This document shows, piece by piece, positions 22,272 through 34,173 of a stretch of 64,000 nucleotides of DNA. The notes beneath the pieces were generated by a model. It saw nothing but the letters and a program-made list of their open reading frames with translations. It was not told the origin of the DNA and ran no database searches. How positions within the stretch are numbered: the stretch's first letter is position 1; each line of letters starts with the position of its first letter. Position numbers and translations under genes: made by a program. Origin of the DNA: Polytrichum commune. Its lineage: Eukaryota; Streptophyta; Polytrichopsida; Polytrichales; Polytrichaceae. Location of the stretch: positions 17,285,501 through 17,349,500 of the forward strand of contig OX485805.1 of the NCBI GenBank assembly GCA_950295325.1, read 5' to 3'.

Positions 22272-25200
22272 TTAGGGTGAATATCGCCACATTGAGGATG
22301 CGGTGGTGTTACTCATAGCGTGGACTTTTTGAGCGATGACTTCTCGCACGGGTGCTTGTGCTAGACGGATAGCGGTTTGGTTAGGTTTGGTGCCGTCGAT
22401 ACTTCCTTTGTGTGGGACAAAGTCTACACGCCTTCCGATGATGTATGTAGACTTGTTAAGTCAATCCGTGTAGACCACCGCGTTCAAACATTGTATATGG
22501 CAGGGGTGTTTTTTCACAAGGTCCCTAACATGTCTAGGGACATGTTCATAAAAAAAAACATTTCCAGTGGACGGGTTCTTAGAAATGAACCGGTTTTGGG
22601 ACGTGTCAAATTCACTTTGGACGGGTTCTAAAAATAACAATTTTTTTAATTAAAAAAATGGTACAAATATCAATTACGTTATGTCATATGTGACATGTGA
22701 ATATAAGCATAATGCAATCAAACCACTAATACCCAATCAAACTATCAATCTTGAAGTGCTTGATTCACTTGCATACATTAATTCATCAACCACAAAATTT
22801 AGAACCTTTTTAACATAATGTCAAAGATTACAATTGAAGGTAAACTTAGTAATTGAATAAGAATTAGTATATATAAACATGTTAAAAAGTTTAAAAATAA
22901 AGAGCTACTTACCCTTCAAAGAAGTGGATGAATTCTCCTATCCTTCATGTTTCTCCAAACGAGCATCACTACATTCCAATCGATGTTTTCAACTGGAATA
23001 TTTGCACATGAAATGCGCATCAAATGAACCGGTTGAGTTTGAGTGACTAAGTCTGAGTGACTGAGTCTAGTTTAGTTTCTCTGAACTAGTCTGTGGACAA
23101 ACAGACAAAATGGGGCAGTGGCAGGCTGGCAAATTGTTAATTATAATAGAAAAAACAGAAATGAACGAAGATAGTAAGATACTATTGTTTCCAAGTGGCA
23201 AGTGCACCAATCACATGCCGACATCTTTCGGGTTATCTTTATCGATTTGTTTTTTCCTTTAACCTTTTCATGGACGGGTTGGTTTAGAAATTACCGGTTT
23301 TGGAACGGGTTGTTTTTTCTTCAACCTTTCCATGGACGGGTTGGTTTTGAAATTACCGGTTTTGGGACGGGTTGCAATTTTTTTTGCTTTTCAATTCGAG
23401 GTTTTGGGACGTGGACGGGTAAAAACTTTGTGAAAAAACAGCCCTGTATGGCACCATCCGTCTTGGCGGTCGTCGTCTTGGTTGGTCTTATGTCCAAAGG
23501 TAACCCCGGTGATGTTCTCCTCTCCGAATAATCTCTTGAGGAATGCGGTAATTGTTGATTGTGACTCCCATTGTGGTAAGTTGTTAGCAACTAAGGTAGT
23601 GCTAATCCTTAGGTCCGAGGGGTTGCCCGAATCCTTGTCCTTGGTGATGCTCACTTTGAGCCATTCGGATTGGAATGTGAGGCCGTTGTTGAGGATGTCA
23701 TCTCGGGCTTCTTCGGTTGTGAGGGTGATGGAGGCGAAGTCCTTTTCTACTCCCCGCCTTGGTGAGAGAAAGGATTTCGATTTCTCTCCCGTCGTAGTAT
23801 GAACGTTGCATGAGGTTGCGGAGGATGTTGAGGGCCGTGTTGTTGCGGATGGCTTCGCCTTTGAGGTGTAGTTTCATATTCTTTGCCTTCGTGACGAGCT
23901 CAAAGCCTTTCTCTACCTTTCCTATGATTTTTTCTCCGTCCCCCATTGTCATGACAAATGCTCGGTCCCCTCGGAGTAGAGCTAGGCCATCCCGCTTGGG
24001 GTCATGTAGGTGAATTTTGATGAATCCGGCCCAATTTCTTGTGACCGTGTTGATACCTATGTTGATGGGATTGGAGTAGGTGGTCCCAAGAGGTATGTTC
24101 ATAATCCGGAGACGTTCTATGCATGCGGTCTTGACCTCCCTTCGGCTAAGCTTCTTGTATTCTCCATCAAACCGAATGGTGACTGGAAACCTTCGGTGAG
24201 GCCCGTGTCTTGAGATGTCTTCTCATACATGGTATTTGTGTGAAATGTAGATGTTGGCCGGGTACCGCATCCAGTCTTTCAATGGGGTAGAGAGTTTGCT
24301 TGACCCTTGGGAATGCTCGCCTTAGTGATGGAAATTCTTCGTCGTTGCGTTTCTCCTTCAACTCTTTCTTGCCTCTTTGTGAAGCTAGCATTTCGTGCAT
24401 TTGGAATCCTAGCCACATACATCCCATCATGTCAATGCCAAGGGTGGCCATCCATCGTACCTTCGTGTGATGACGGTGTTGTGGTTTTGTGTAGAATGTC
24501 GGGTGTGGATGTCACGGTGTAGTCATCCGCCTTTCTTCTCTTGGTAGTTTGGCTCTCCGATGCGTCTTCAATTCTCGGGTTGCGGTATTGGAGTGTTGGG
24601 GACGTGCTCTCGGTGTTGTGTGTTGTTTTGAAGAGTGTGGTTTTGGCGGATTGTTGTGGATTGCGTTCGTAGGTCAATTGGAGGGAGCTACCACCTCTTT
24701 CTGGGGATACGTTCTCCAATTGCGCATCCGTGTCGAGGTCTTCTTCGGCGTCCAAGTCATGAGCTTGTGGAGTGTGATTTGATATATAGTTGGGGCGCGT
24801 GTGGGGGTGGCAGCTGAGCTAACACATGTTGTCTGAATTCGTTGTACTGCTCATTGAGAATTGGTGGTGGTGGCATTTTTGTGTGTTGATTCATGATTGT
24901 TGTTGGGTGGGACATGTAGTTACCTCGGGTATGAAAGTGCGGCTTGGCAGTCTGATGATGGTGGAGCTTGGTGGTTGAGTGTCGTTGGTGCTGTGGGGAT
25001 TCCAGTGCTTGGGTTGCCACGTTCGTGAGGGGGGGTCTGCTGGGGGTGCTCGGGTGTTGGATGTGTCTTGTGGTGTGCTCCTCGGATATGATGTTGGTGG
25101 TTGTTGCTCGGCTGAGTCTGCAGTTGACGGTGTGGGAGTAATTCGATTTCATTTCGCCTGACACTCTTGCGTGGCTGCTACTATGGTGTGGCTGATGTTG

Positions 25201-25427
25201 GGTTTGTTGCTTGTCTCGGGTTGCGGCTTCTTGCTTTTGGGTTGGTTTCGTGTGGGATCTGCAGGAATTGAGTCTTTGTGTGAGATCATGGTTGGGCATG
25301 CAAGAATTGAGGTGTAGGCAGGTAGGAGTAATGCGTACCTTGTTTCTGTGAGGTGGTTGGTTTTCTGTGGCGGGAACGGCGTTGGTGCGTTGTCACTATC
25401 GTTGTGGTGTATGCAGGTTGGGTGCAA
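22272..25427 (-). pseudogene. LINE ORF1 remnant (nucleic-acid-binding protein)
   Basis: The N-terminal half (about 25427-24430) is Pro/His/Thr/Gln-rich. A structured part follows, with ISTTLVANNLPQWESQSTI and LKRLFGEENITGVTFGH, resembling the RNA-recognition fold of plant L1 ORF1 proteins. It continues across the 946-bp insertion: DGWCH before it, IQCLNAVVYTD then GRRVDFVPHKGSIDGTKPN after it, ending with a stop at 22272-22274. Removing the insert restores the frame at that point, which supports the boundaries. Stops and frameshifts occur elsewhere. Confidence 0.7.
22501..23446. mobile_element. Non-autonomous hAT-like element, 946 bp, inserted in LINE ORF1
   Basis: Termini are CAGGGGTGTTTTTTCACAA and, inverted, CAGGGCTGTTTTTTCACAAA. 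TATGG flanks it at 22496-22500 and 23447-23451; an 8-bp reading (ATATGGCA/GTATGGCA) is also possible because CA is shared. Subterminal regions repeat a GGACGGGTT...ACCGGTTTTGGGACG module, with a tandem duplication at about 23272-23375, as in transposase-binding arrays. There is no transposase. CAGGG termini suggest hAT, but the exact duplication length is ambiguous. Confidence 0.75.
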
Positions 25428-26979
25428 AGTGGCGACGTCTAATCTGCGACTTCAGCGGTCTGATCGAGCGGGGTGTCGTGTAGTTGTCGTTGTGGTCCCT
25501 CACTTGGCGTGGCCTTCCCTGTGCTGTAGTTGTCTAATCCGAGTGCTGGAGCGGGGTGTTGGTTGCTACTCCGCAGGTAATCTGTGTGTGTGACGGTCTC
25601 AGAGTATGTGGGAGAGTGACTTGTGCGAGGCTTGTGATTGGAGCAGGGGGGAGTGGATGCGAGTAGGAGAGATGAGGTTGAATGAGTGCAGGGACTGTGT
25701 ATGAGGGGGGAGGGGGGAGGGGGGAGTGGTGTGCGTACGATTGTGTGTGAGAGGAAGGATGAATGTGTTGTGCATGGGAGGGTGTAGGAGGAGAGAGGAG
25801 TGAGTGATGTTGAGCTTGTGTGTGGCTGTGTTAAGTACTGTATTGCATTTCATAATGTGTGTAGAAATATGAAGTTTCATATACTAAGGGGGTGAGGTTT
25901 TTGCGAGGTAGTGTGCACAGTTGTGTTGGGTGGTTTTGTATGGCTAGGTTGTGTGTGTTGTGGGGGCTGGGTGTGTGAAGTTATGTGTGGGGTTTGGAGT
26001 GGCAGTGAGGTTGGTTGTTTTCATGAGTGTTCGGCGATCGGCGAGTGTAGGGTGGTGAGGTGTGGTCGGCATTTGGTGGCCATTGGTAAGTGAATTTCCC
26101 TGGATTTGTGTGTATGTTTTGTGTGGTAGAGCCTTCTGTGGTAATTCTTGCGGAAGTTCTTGTGTGGTAGGGTAGTGTGTGCGCTTTGTGTGATTGGTCG
26201 GCAGTAGGAGTTTGTGTTTGCTAAAACAACTTGGGGAGCCATAGTTTAGGGTTGTGGAATACCTTTGTATGTTCGGGATGGTTTCTAACTTGTGGTGGTT
26301 GTTGATGGTGGAGGTGTGCGCGGTGTTGGTGTGGCGTGCTCGCGGGGGTTGATGGATTCTGGAGCTCCATGTTGGCGACCTTGACTGGTGCTCTATGCCG
26401 CTCCATAATGCTTGTGTTCGCCTGGACGTTCGCGGTTCGAGGCGTTTGGGAGGTTGGAGTAGATTTGTGTAGTGTGTTGGATCTGTGGTGCTAGAAGGAC
26501 GAGGGGTGTGTGTAGGGCAGGTAGGGTAGTCTCTGAGGGGCGATGTTGCATGGCTTGTGCAACGTAATGTATAGAACACTATTAGGAGAATAAAATGTGT
26601 TATCCGCAACTTGCTTGCTTGTTGGCTTCTGGTTTTGGTACTACTTGTTGTTGTCGGCTCCCCATGGTTGAGGTCTTGGTGTAATCTCCCTCCTGGTGTC
26701 GGTCCTGGCCTTGACTGCGGTGTGTTGGTCCGGTGTGCTCGATGCAGTTCCTGGGTCTGTTGTGTTTGATGCAGTTCCCGGATCTGATGTGTTCGATGCA
26801 ATTCCTGGGTCTATTGTGTTTGATGCGGTTCCTAGATCTATTGTGTTTGATGTGGTGCTGAGGTTTGTAGTTGTCAATCTACTCCGGCCGCAGTTGTTTG
26901 CCTGTGTGCGGGGAGCTCCGCAGAGCCTCATCATTTTACAAGCATCCATTCGGCCCAGTCAAATGAAAGTAGCATATTC
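24760..26979 (-). other. LINE 5' part: ORF1 N-terminus and probable 5' UTR, strongly strand-asymmetric
   Basis: The plus strand is G/T-rich (sense A/C-rich) with GTGTG and GGGG runs, including a GAGGGGGGA-type tract at about 25700-25725. An open minus frame at 25944-26801 is His/Thr/Arg-rich, has no recognisable domain and shows composition bias only. The segment ends at the LINE target duplication. Confidence 0.55.
26741..26860 (-). repeat. 27-bp tandem repeats near the LINE 5' end
   Basis: Units begin at 26741, 26768, 26795, 26822 and (partial) 26849, spaced exactly 27 bp, with a core close to GATGCAGTTCCTGGGTCT. The unit is a multiple of three, so the minus frame repeats a nine-residue SNTIDPGTA-like motif. 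It lies within 240 bp of the LINE 5' boundary, where some L1 elements carry tandem promoter monomers. Confidence 0.85.
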
Positions 26980-26991
26980 CCACTCTATGCA

Positions 26992-27431
26992 CTTTCTAAG
27001 ATGTTCTTCATTGGTATAATCATTTGGTTCATAGCGCATCAACATGAGGGTAAATCTAGCTTGATTTCGAATGGCTTTTGAAACACAATTGATAGAAACA
27101 TGGCGAGGGGATTGAAAAGCTTCATTTAGTTGACAAAGGAGATTCTATAATGATGTCTGGATCAACATGAAGCCTCTCTATTAACCATTGAATGTGCTCA
27201 TCTAGTAAAATTGGGTAGCAAACCCTAACTTTGTGTTTGGGCACTCATTGACCAAGCTCTGGCTATGCTCCTAGTAGTCTCATAAGGATAACAATAACAT
27301 TCACTTATGTTAGAATAAGCTAAGCCCTCATTTAAAATAGAATGTTTGATTCGTGAGCAAAATGCATCATCTATGTAATTATATTTACACGGGTGATTAG
27401 GCATAGCTATAGTAGGCCCCCACAAATTCAA
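26992..27431 (-). pseudogene. Tc1/mariner-like transposase remnant, N-terminal (HTH) half
   Basis: The minus strand gives LLDEHIQWLIERLHVDPDII, then AFQSPRHVSINCVSKAIRNQ and a stretch ending NDYTNEEHLRKCIEW. This resembles the second helix-turn-helix and linker of Tc1/IS630-type transposases, where VS...V.KAIR is the recognition helix. The frame reaches CIEW at the LINE target duplication and resumes at CIEWFQ at 11095. Together with 10621-11095 it forms one transposase gene cut by the LINE. At least one frameshift and several stops are present. Confidence 0.65.
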
Positions 27432-27439
27432 TGATTATG

Positions 27440-29937
27440 TAGGAGACTACTTGTGTGATATAGACCGAAGCTATGTGTTTGTAAAGGAACCAACATAGTC
27501 ACAGTTTTCTAGTCATTTACAAATAGGCCCCCATGAATTCTATGATTATATAGGAGACAACTCGGGTGATCTGAATAAATCACAAAGTGATCATAATGTA
27601 GGTTATCATAGAATTTGCTGATTTATTCACTCAGAGTTTGTTGATTCATTCACTCTAATTTATTCACTCTGGACAACTCAAGTGATATGAATAAATCGCA
27701 AATTCTATGATTATCTACAATTTGTGAATTTGAATAAACTCTACGAATTTGAATGAAATATGTGTACCAGAGTTTGTGAACACAAAGAATGCGGAGAGAA
27801 AACATAAACTGTTATCACTTTCTATTGAGTTGTGCAAAAAAAAACCTTAGACAAGGTTTTGGTAGGTAACCGTTACAAAACCTCGAAAGAGAACCAACCA
27901 TGCTAGAGAACTGGATCAACACACTAGAGAACTAGAGAATTACATCATTGCTAGAAAACTAGAGAGTAGTATGTGGGAACACAATTTTGCTTCAAAATTG
28001 ATTCTAATGTTAAACCTAGTATGAAGGCTCTCACCAACAACATGATGTTGCGAAACGAGAAGGCGAGAAGTTGAAAATTTGAGAATATGAGAACCACTTG
28101 GATTGGAAGATTTATGAGATCGATTTGGAAGATTCATGAAGTTGCTAGAGGTAAAGGTCCATTAACATGAAATTGAGGTGTGCCACATGTCAAGTTGGTT
28201 TAGAAGAATCATGAACTATTTTAGAAAGTTCATGAAATTGGTAGCACACTCCAGTAATGTGAGTTGGAAGGTTTGTGAAGTAGCTTGGAGCCTTCATGAA
28301 ATTGACTTTGCACTTCCGTGAAGTCATCTTCCCAAAGGAGCAAGTTTGTTTGTAATCATGTGCAAGCTGTATTGTGAAGCAAGTAGTGTTGAATCTTACT
28401 GAGAGAATTGCATGGAGAGTTGGGGAGATTCATCTCATATATTGTGATATGCTCCCAGCAATATAAACATAATCAAGTCACTGTTATGACGCATCAAGTT
28501 CCTCACAATCATGGAAGCTTTTGTGGTGGTAAAGCAATCCTACTCGTCAAAACCATTTAAGACAGTTTAGCAATCCCTTTTCAGAATGAGTCCCTCCAAT
28601 CTGCGTTGGTAAAATAAGTCCGAAGTAATGTAGATTTTTATGGTGGGAAATTTTAATTGTGCACACAATCTTCACTGTATAACATGCGATATATCCACGG
28701 TTTTGCTTGGTGTAGATGTTTTTGACCAATTCCTTTTCCTTTTAAAACTCCCCCTGACTTTTTGAAGTTCTATGCCACCAGCTCTCCTCATGAAGAGAAA
28801 ATTGATTAAGCAATATGGTTGCAAAAGTGCCCTTCAAAATCAATGCAAGAAGCGAAATTACAGTGCATTGCCAAATTCGATTATCTCAGGCCTCTTTAAT
28901 CTACAAGCTTGAGGGGACAAGGAAGTAGTAGCATCTTGAGCAGAGAACCTGGTTACAAGGTCCTACAACCTTATTAGTTGCATTGATGGAATATTAGATC
29001 ATGTGATGTTACTTGGGGAACATTTCCTTCCTGTCAATGTGCAATGCATTAAAGAGATTAGATTTTAAGGCATGATTCTGATTCTCTTGATTACTTAACC
29101 AAAAGTGCTCTTCTAAAAATGAAATATTATGATCCAAGGTGCTAAACCAACATTATCAAGTACTTTGAATCCAGCATTACCAGCAATGAAATGAGATGCA
29201 AGTATAAATCAATAAATTGCCCGATCAATCAGAGCAGGCATAGTTTTCTTCACTTGAAATTTCAAGATCAGAAAATAGCCCTTGTTTGCAACAGGTATGG
29301 AGGGGAAAAGTATAAACTCATACTGTGATACACACAATAGCCCTTGACAGTTTCATTATTACCCTGACATGCTTCATGAATAGATGAATAATGAACTAGT
29401 CGACCTGATGGTTTTCTCACGAGTGCAGAATATGTTGAAAGGAACACCCCAATGTTTAAATAATCTTATAAAGTCCAACTGTGGTCTACCTTGCCATTAT
29501 CTGGTCTATCTGTAGTGAGCAACTGCCTTCTTCCTCGTCAGTATTGTGCTGGTCTTGAACAATTAAAGTCGCCCTTGAAGACAGCACATGCCTTAATAAG
29601 AACAAAGGCCAGCTTTCTGCATCGGCAAAAATACCACACCTCTTAGCTGGAACAAGGATATAGTCCTGGTTCAAATATGATAACACCAGTAACGCACTAG
29701 TACCTAAACCTATAGTGATGATAAAGTGTACAGGTTCAAGGATAGTGATTATGAAGTACCACAAGATGTTCTATCTCATACATGTTCAGGCAAAGCATGC
29801 AAACTAAAATATTGCACTAGAGCAGTCACCATTCTAATTTACTAAGAGTGTACAGATGCCTACCCAGCATACAAACAACTCTGTCATTTGGATCCTGAGA
29901 ACCAGACAGTTCAATAGGAAGGTGGGAGACGTACACT
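27440..29937. other. Intergenic region and ARF-GAP 3' UTR
   Basis: 27440-27800 is AT-rich with repeated TTATTCACTC strings and probably includes the outer end of the mariner-like element. 27840-28760 contains short imperfect repeats around TTCATGAAATTG but no element I can delimit. From roughly 29500 to 29937 the sequence may be 3' UTR of the minus-strand ARF-GAP gene. The open minus frame at 29486-29764 follows its stop codon and has no recognisable domain. Confidence 0.4.
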
Positions 29938-32900
29938 TCATCTAATACGATCCTGAAGATCTGCAATAAAACTGGAGGCAATAGATGTCAGCTTCTTCCC
30001 AGTTTCTCCAGCAATGTTTTTCAGTGCTGACATATCCTGTGAGGCCTGGCCACCAAACCATCCATTAGTCTTACAGGATCAAGACCCCAATATATGAGAC
30101 AGAGGATTAGACTACTAGGCCATATGATTCAGTAAATTGCAGCACATTGAGACACTAGGTACTAGGGCTAGAAATGGCTAATTCAGTATCCAAATAAGCA
30201 ATTCTAAAACCTTAGAAGTTTCAATGAGGACTTTATCCCAAACATCCCAACCTTAGCCACATTTTGAGTATCACACATTTAGACCCTATATTTGCTTCAT
30301 TTTAAATATCCAGTTGACAGGATACTTTAATTTCTCAAAGGGCCCCTTCCAAGAATAGAAAAAGACCAGTCTCCCAATATGTTCGTACTAACATCACTTG
30401 AACAATTACTAAGCATAAAAGGTATATTCAGCTGGGAAAGGAAGCACAAATCTCAAACATTTTGCTGACAGGAGACCCTACTGATAAGGTATCAGAAGCC
30501 TACCTGCATTGACAACTTTGACATTATATCGCTTGCTGTCAGGTCCAAGCTAGAACCTCCACCTGGGCTTCCTTCTTCACGGTCGAAGTATGCTGCACTT
30601 GAAATAGCAGAGGAGTTCTATTGAAGCACAATACCCCACCAGAGAAAAGAATGTCAGTGTATTTCATACTTTACAGCACTCACTAAATACATAAGGCCAT
30701 GCACACTCTAAGGTTGTACTACATTGACACTATGTTCTTATAAATTCATATCAACGCAATAGTTTCACAGATTGATTAAAAGCCAGAGAAGAATTTTTAG
30801 GTGGCCAACCAGGACTCTGAAAAACCTATTAAAGAAACACCCTTGGTGACTATTACAAGCATCTTGCAATCTCTAAGCCAAGTGACAATTCATCAGGGTA
30901 ATTAAGGCCCTTGACTGTGGCTTTGGTATAAATCAACATTTATTGAGTTCTTGCCAATCACTCTCTTACCATGCAGAATTTAAATACCAACTCTACCCAT
31001 TGGGTTCTACGTAAGTGGGGTTCCTCAAACAGAGAGTGGGATCCACAGCATAAGAGGAACTCACAGCAAATTTCTGAAGACGACCAGAATTCTCTGCATC
31101 TGAATTTTTATTCTGGTCACCAAAATATTGAGCAGAAGATATAGATTTGGCATTGGCAAATTTTCGCTGTGCTTCATGGCTATCTTCAGGCTGCACTCAA
31201 AACCAAAAGTCAAAACACTTTGTTTGAATGTCTGTCTACACAAAAGGCTGCCTCAAAACCATAAGTCAAAACACTTTGTTTGAATGTCTGTCTACACAAA
31301 TGGCTGCCTCAAAATTACAGATCTCCTCATGCTTCAATACATTTACTCAAGAGTAAAATCTAATCTACCAAGAAACCTGTAGAAACAAAATGAAAAATAG
31401 GGGTTCAAAATTTACAAGTATCGTATCTTATTATAAACAACATTATCTCTCACTTATACCGACTTCCATCAGACATAAATGGTATTAAATAGCATGCCTG
31501 TGCCTTTGAACGTCCACTTCCATATGATGGTCTAATAGGAGAAGACCCAAACTCTGAAAAAAAATCAGCATGTGTTGACGGTGCTGCCACATGGCCAGTG
31601 TTGGAATTGCTGTTACTGTCAGAGACACTCTCTGGAGGTGAGTCGTCCATGTAGACAAAACGAGATGACCGTGGGGCCGATTGGTTCATTCCTCCTGAGG
31701 TAAGTGCTGGAGCCACTGGTTCAGGCTGAATTTCAGCCGGTGCTTGATCATAAAGGTTTTCGCTGGGCTGCATAACCAGACCATAATGTGACATCCAAGG
31801 AGGTACGACACATTCTAATGTGATCAAAGCACAACTGGCTTCAGAAAGAACATAAAAGAAGCGAATCAAGATACATTACATCACCAGCATTTAATTGCAT
31901 TTTACCTTAGTTGTCAGTTTCTTCACGCCCAAACCACCCCCAACATTTCTAGCAACAAGCTTCTTCGCTCCAAGAGAGGATGTGGGCTTCCTTGTGACAC
32001 TACTTGATGCAGGACGAGTACGGGGAGTGGATGAAGGGGTGGGTGCAGGGGCTGCAGGCTGCTGCACAGGATGTTCCTCAAAGAAATCATCATCAGCTTT
32101 CTTGGGTGAGAGTCCATTTTCTGGTCTGTCAGCAGCAGCAATTTGAGCAAGGCTAGTTGCAGCAGCAAAACTCTTGGCTACCTCCTTGGCTAACAGCTGC
32201 CGGTAGAGCTCTGCTGCTCTCGACGTGTACTTTGACTCAATCCGTCCCCCATCAGTCCAACCATGCTGCTTAAAGAACACTCGTGCTCGACCATTGCCAC
32301 CAAAGCTCATCAGCTTCAATTGATCCTGGGTCCAGCTATCCAGAGTGGTTGACCTAATCCCAATTACCAAGGGTAACAGAGGCCACAAGTCAGAAGCTCC
32401 ACAGCAGTGCCAGGACCTGCTTGTTGCCATGTATGTTTGACTCATTCTAGACACTACAAAAATGACTGATAACTGAAGTACCTCTAAATGTCAATATTAG
32501 GTCCTGATATACAAAACTCAGCAATCAACTCAGGCTGCTCTTCAAGAGGAGAGCAAAATGTTATGTGCACAGGACATGAATCCAAGGGTAAACAGGATCT
32601 GTTCTCATCTTACAAAAGATCCATATCTGGCTATAGTGCTGACAACTCTGTATAAAAAACCAACTATACGACACTGGTCAAAGAGCTCTCAAAGACGGTA
32701 TATTGATAGGACAGCTGGCTGCTGTTTCTACACTTATCATGCTTACCTCACAAAGCTGATATGAACACCTAGGCTGCGATGAAGAGCAGAGCAATCAAGG
32801 CATATTAACACTCCGTACGTAACAGAAGCCCATGTGGGATTCTTCGCATTGCAATCGAAACACATCTGCAACCATACAATAACCTTCACCATTAGAAAAA

Positions 32901-34173
32901 GAGCTATGATAAGGTCACATGATCAAGAACTGTAAGCAAGGACTTCCATGAGCTAGAAAGCTCCGTTTCACATAAAATGAAAATCCTCCCCTGAAGTAGC
33001 CAGAGCCAGTGGATTTGAAAATTCAATGCATGCAGGACATAGCTAGAGAGGGTGAGGCTAGTTGAGTGCTGGAGAAATCAACGACGGTATTAAGGATAAA
33101 TAAAAATAAAACCACCATATATTTTGCAACCGCTGGTCCAAACCTGTCCCCACACAAAATGAGAAAATGCACAGCAATACATAACGAGCCACCTGTCCGC
33201 GCCAGAATCATTTTTTGCCCATCAGCTGCGCGGACTTGAAAGTCTGACATGAAATAATAGGAACTTCGCCACTTTCGTTTGTTTCAAGCAAGGGATCCTT
33301 CCAGATTGAACTTTTACTTCAAATTAGTGACTAACAGACGTATAAGAGAAAGAATGAATCAATCAAACCCTCGAGAAATCCAGTAGAGCTAAGAATTAGG
33401 GTTTCGTTAAAGTAGCGGCATTACTACATTCAGGACAAGTAAGTGGTCAACTAAAATTAATGGATCAGGTCGTTGACATTGTTCGAGATCGGCGTCCGCC
33501 ATGTAGAGAGGACAACACGTTGCTGCAGAGAGTCAAAAGGCTGTGAAATAAAATCGAGGATAGAAGACTCCCAATTCAACACCCCGCGGAAAGAACTTGG
33601 GCGTCAATGAGCACCAATTGCACTTCAGAAGACTACACATCATACCGATCCCTCGTCCAGAACCAGGATTAAAAAAACCCACCTCATTACATCCAATTCA
33701 CCAGATCTCAGAACGGATGATATCGCTGCACCAACTACAAGGAAAACTTCCAAACGACCCTCGCGCTAAACAGTGAGAACAAAACCCCGACAACGAGCAC
33801 CCCGGAAGAAGTGACGAACGATAGAATGACAAAATAATAACGCAATTGAACAGATGAAGACCAGCTTAAAAATCGAAGAAGAAGACGGTAACGGCTAAAA
33901 CCACGGGTCAAAAGCGTTCTGTATAAAGCAGCACCCAATTTCCAAATTTCGAATAGGGTCCACCTCTGGACTACGCAATTGACCAGAAGAGGTGAAGCAA
34001 ATCGCGAAATCAAGTCCGCACTGATTTCACTCCAACCGAACACACAAAAGACCAGGTGAAAAACACACAGAGCCCTCGCATAAAGGAGCAATAACAGTAA
34101 TCACCTTGTTGTCAGCTTTCGTCTTAAGCTTCCGGAACAGCAAATCTCGATCCAGCGCCTCGTCGGACGCCAT
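29938..34173 (-). CDS. ARF GTPase-activating protein, AGD8/9/10 (ArfGAP2/3) type, 7 coding exons, 417 aa
   Basis: Coding exons on minus: 34105-34173, 32747-32865, 31906-32353, 31498-31767, 31065-31190, 30504-30617, 29938-30045. They sum to 1254 bp with consistent phases. The ArfGAP domain is at about residues 10-125. The zinc finger is C25-x2-C28-x16-C45-x2-C48, and R53 in [13 protein letters not shown] is the expected arginine finger. [15 protein letters not shown] follows. Downstream are an Ala/Pro/Ser-rich linker, [20 protein letters not shown], the family motifs [13 protein letters not shown] and [11 protein letters not shown], and a C-terminal amphipathic part ([15 protein letters not shown]). 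ArfGAP2/3 proteins stimulate GTP hydrolysis on ARF1 at the Golgi and participate in COPI coat dynamics. All introns are GT-AG except the one after exon 4, which begins GC (31497-31496). Length fits plant AGD8-10; I cannot say which paralogue. Confidence 0.93.

Larger units (their letters stand above)
11096..26979 (-). mobile_element. Non-LTR retrotransposon (LINE, L1-like with RNase H), decayed, carrying nested insertions
   Basis: The sense strand is minus. In order it carries a 5' region with 27-bp tandem repeats, an ORF1 remnant, an AP endonuclease, a reverse transcriptase with YADD, an RNase H and a C-terminal zinc knuckle. It is flanked by a perfect 12-bp duplication, CCACTCTATGCA, at 11084-11095 and 26980-26991, and both flanks are the same mariner-like transposase gene at the codon for CIEW. 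The sense 3' end is TTCTTCTTC, not poly(A). Four later insertions (11228-11871, about 12295-13770, 15279-17728, 22501-23446) leave roughly 10 kb of LINE. Frameshifts and stops in every domain show that it is dead. Confidence 0.85.

Noticed and set aside
25944-26801. Longest open frame in the window (285 codons, minus strand)
   Set aside because: It is His/Thr/Arg-rich with no domain, lies in the compositionally skewed 5' part of the LINE, and its openness follows from A/C-rich sense composition. I describe it as LINE 5' sequence only.
29486-29764. 92-codon minus frame after the ARF-GAP stop
   Set aside because: Probably 3' UTR or intergenic; no domain, and hydrophobic segments arise from AT-rich composition.
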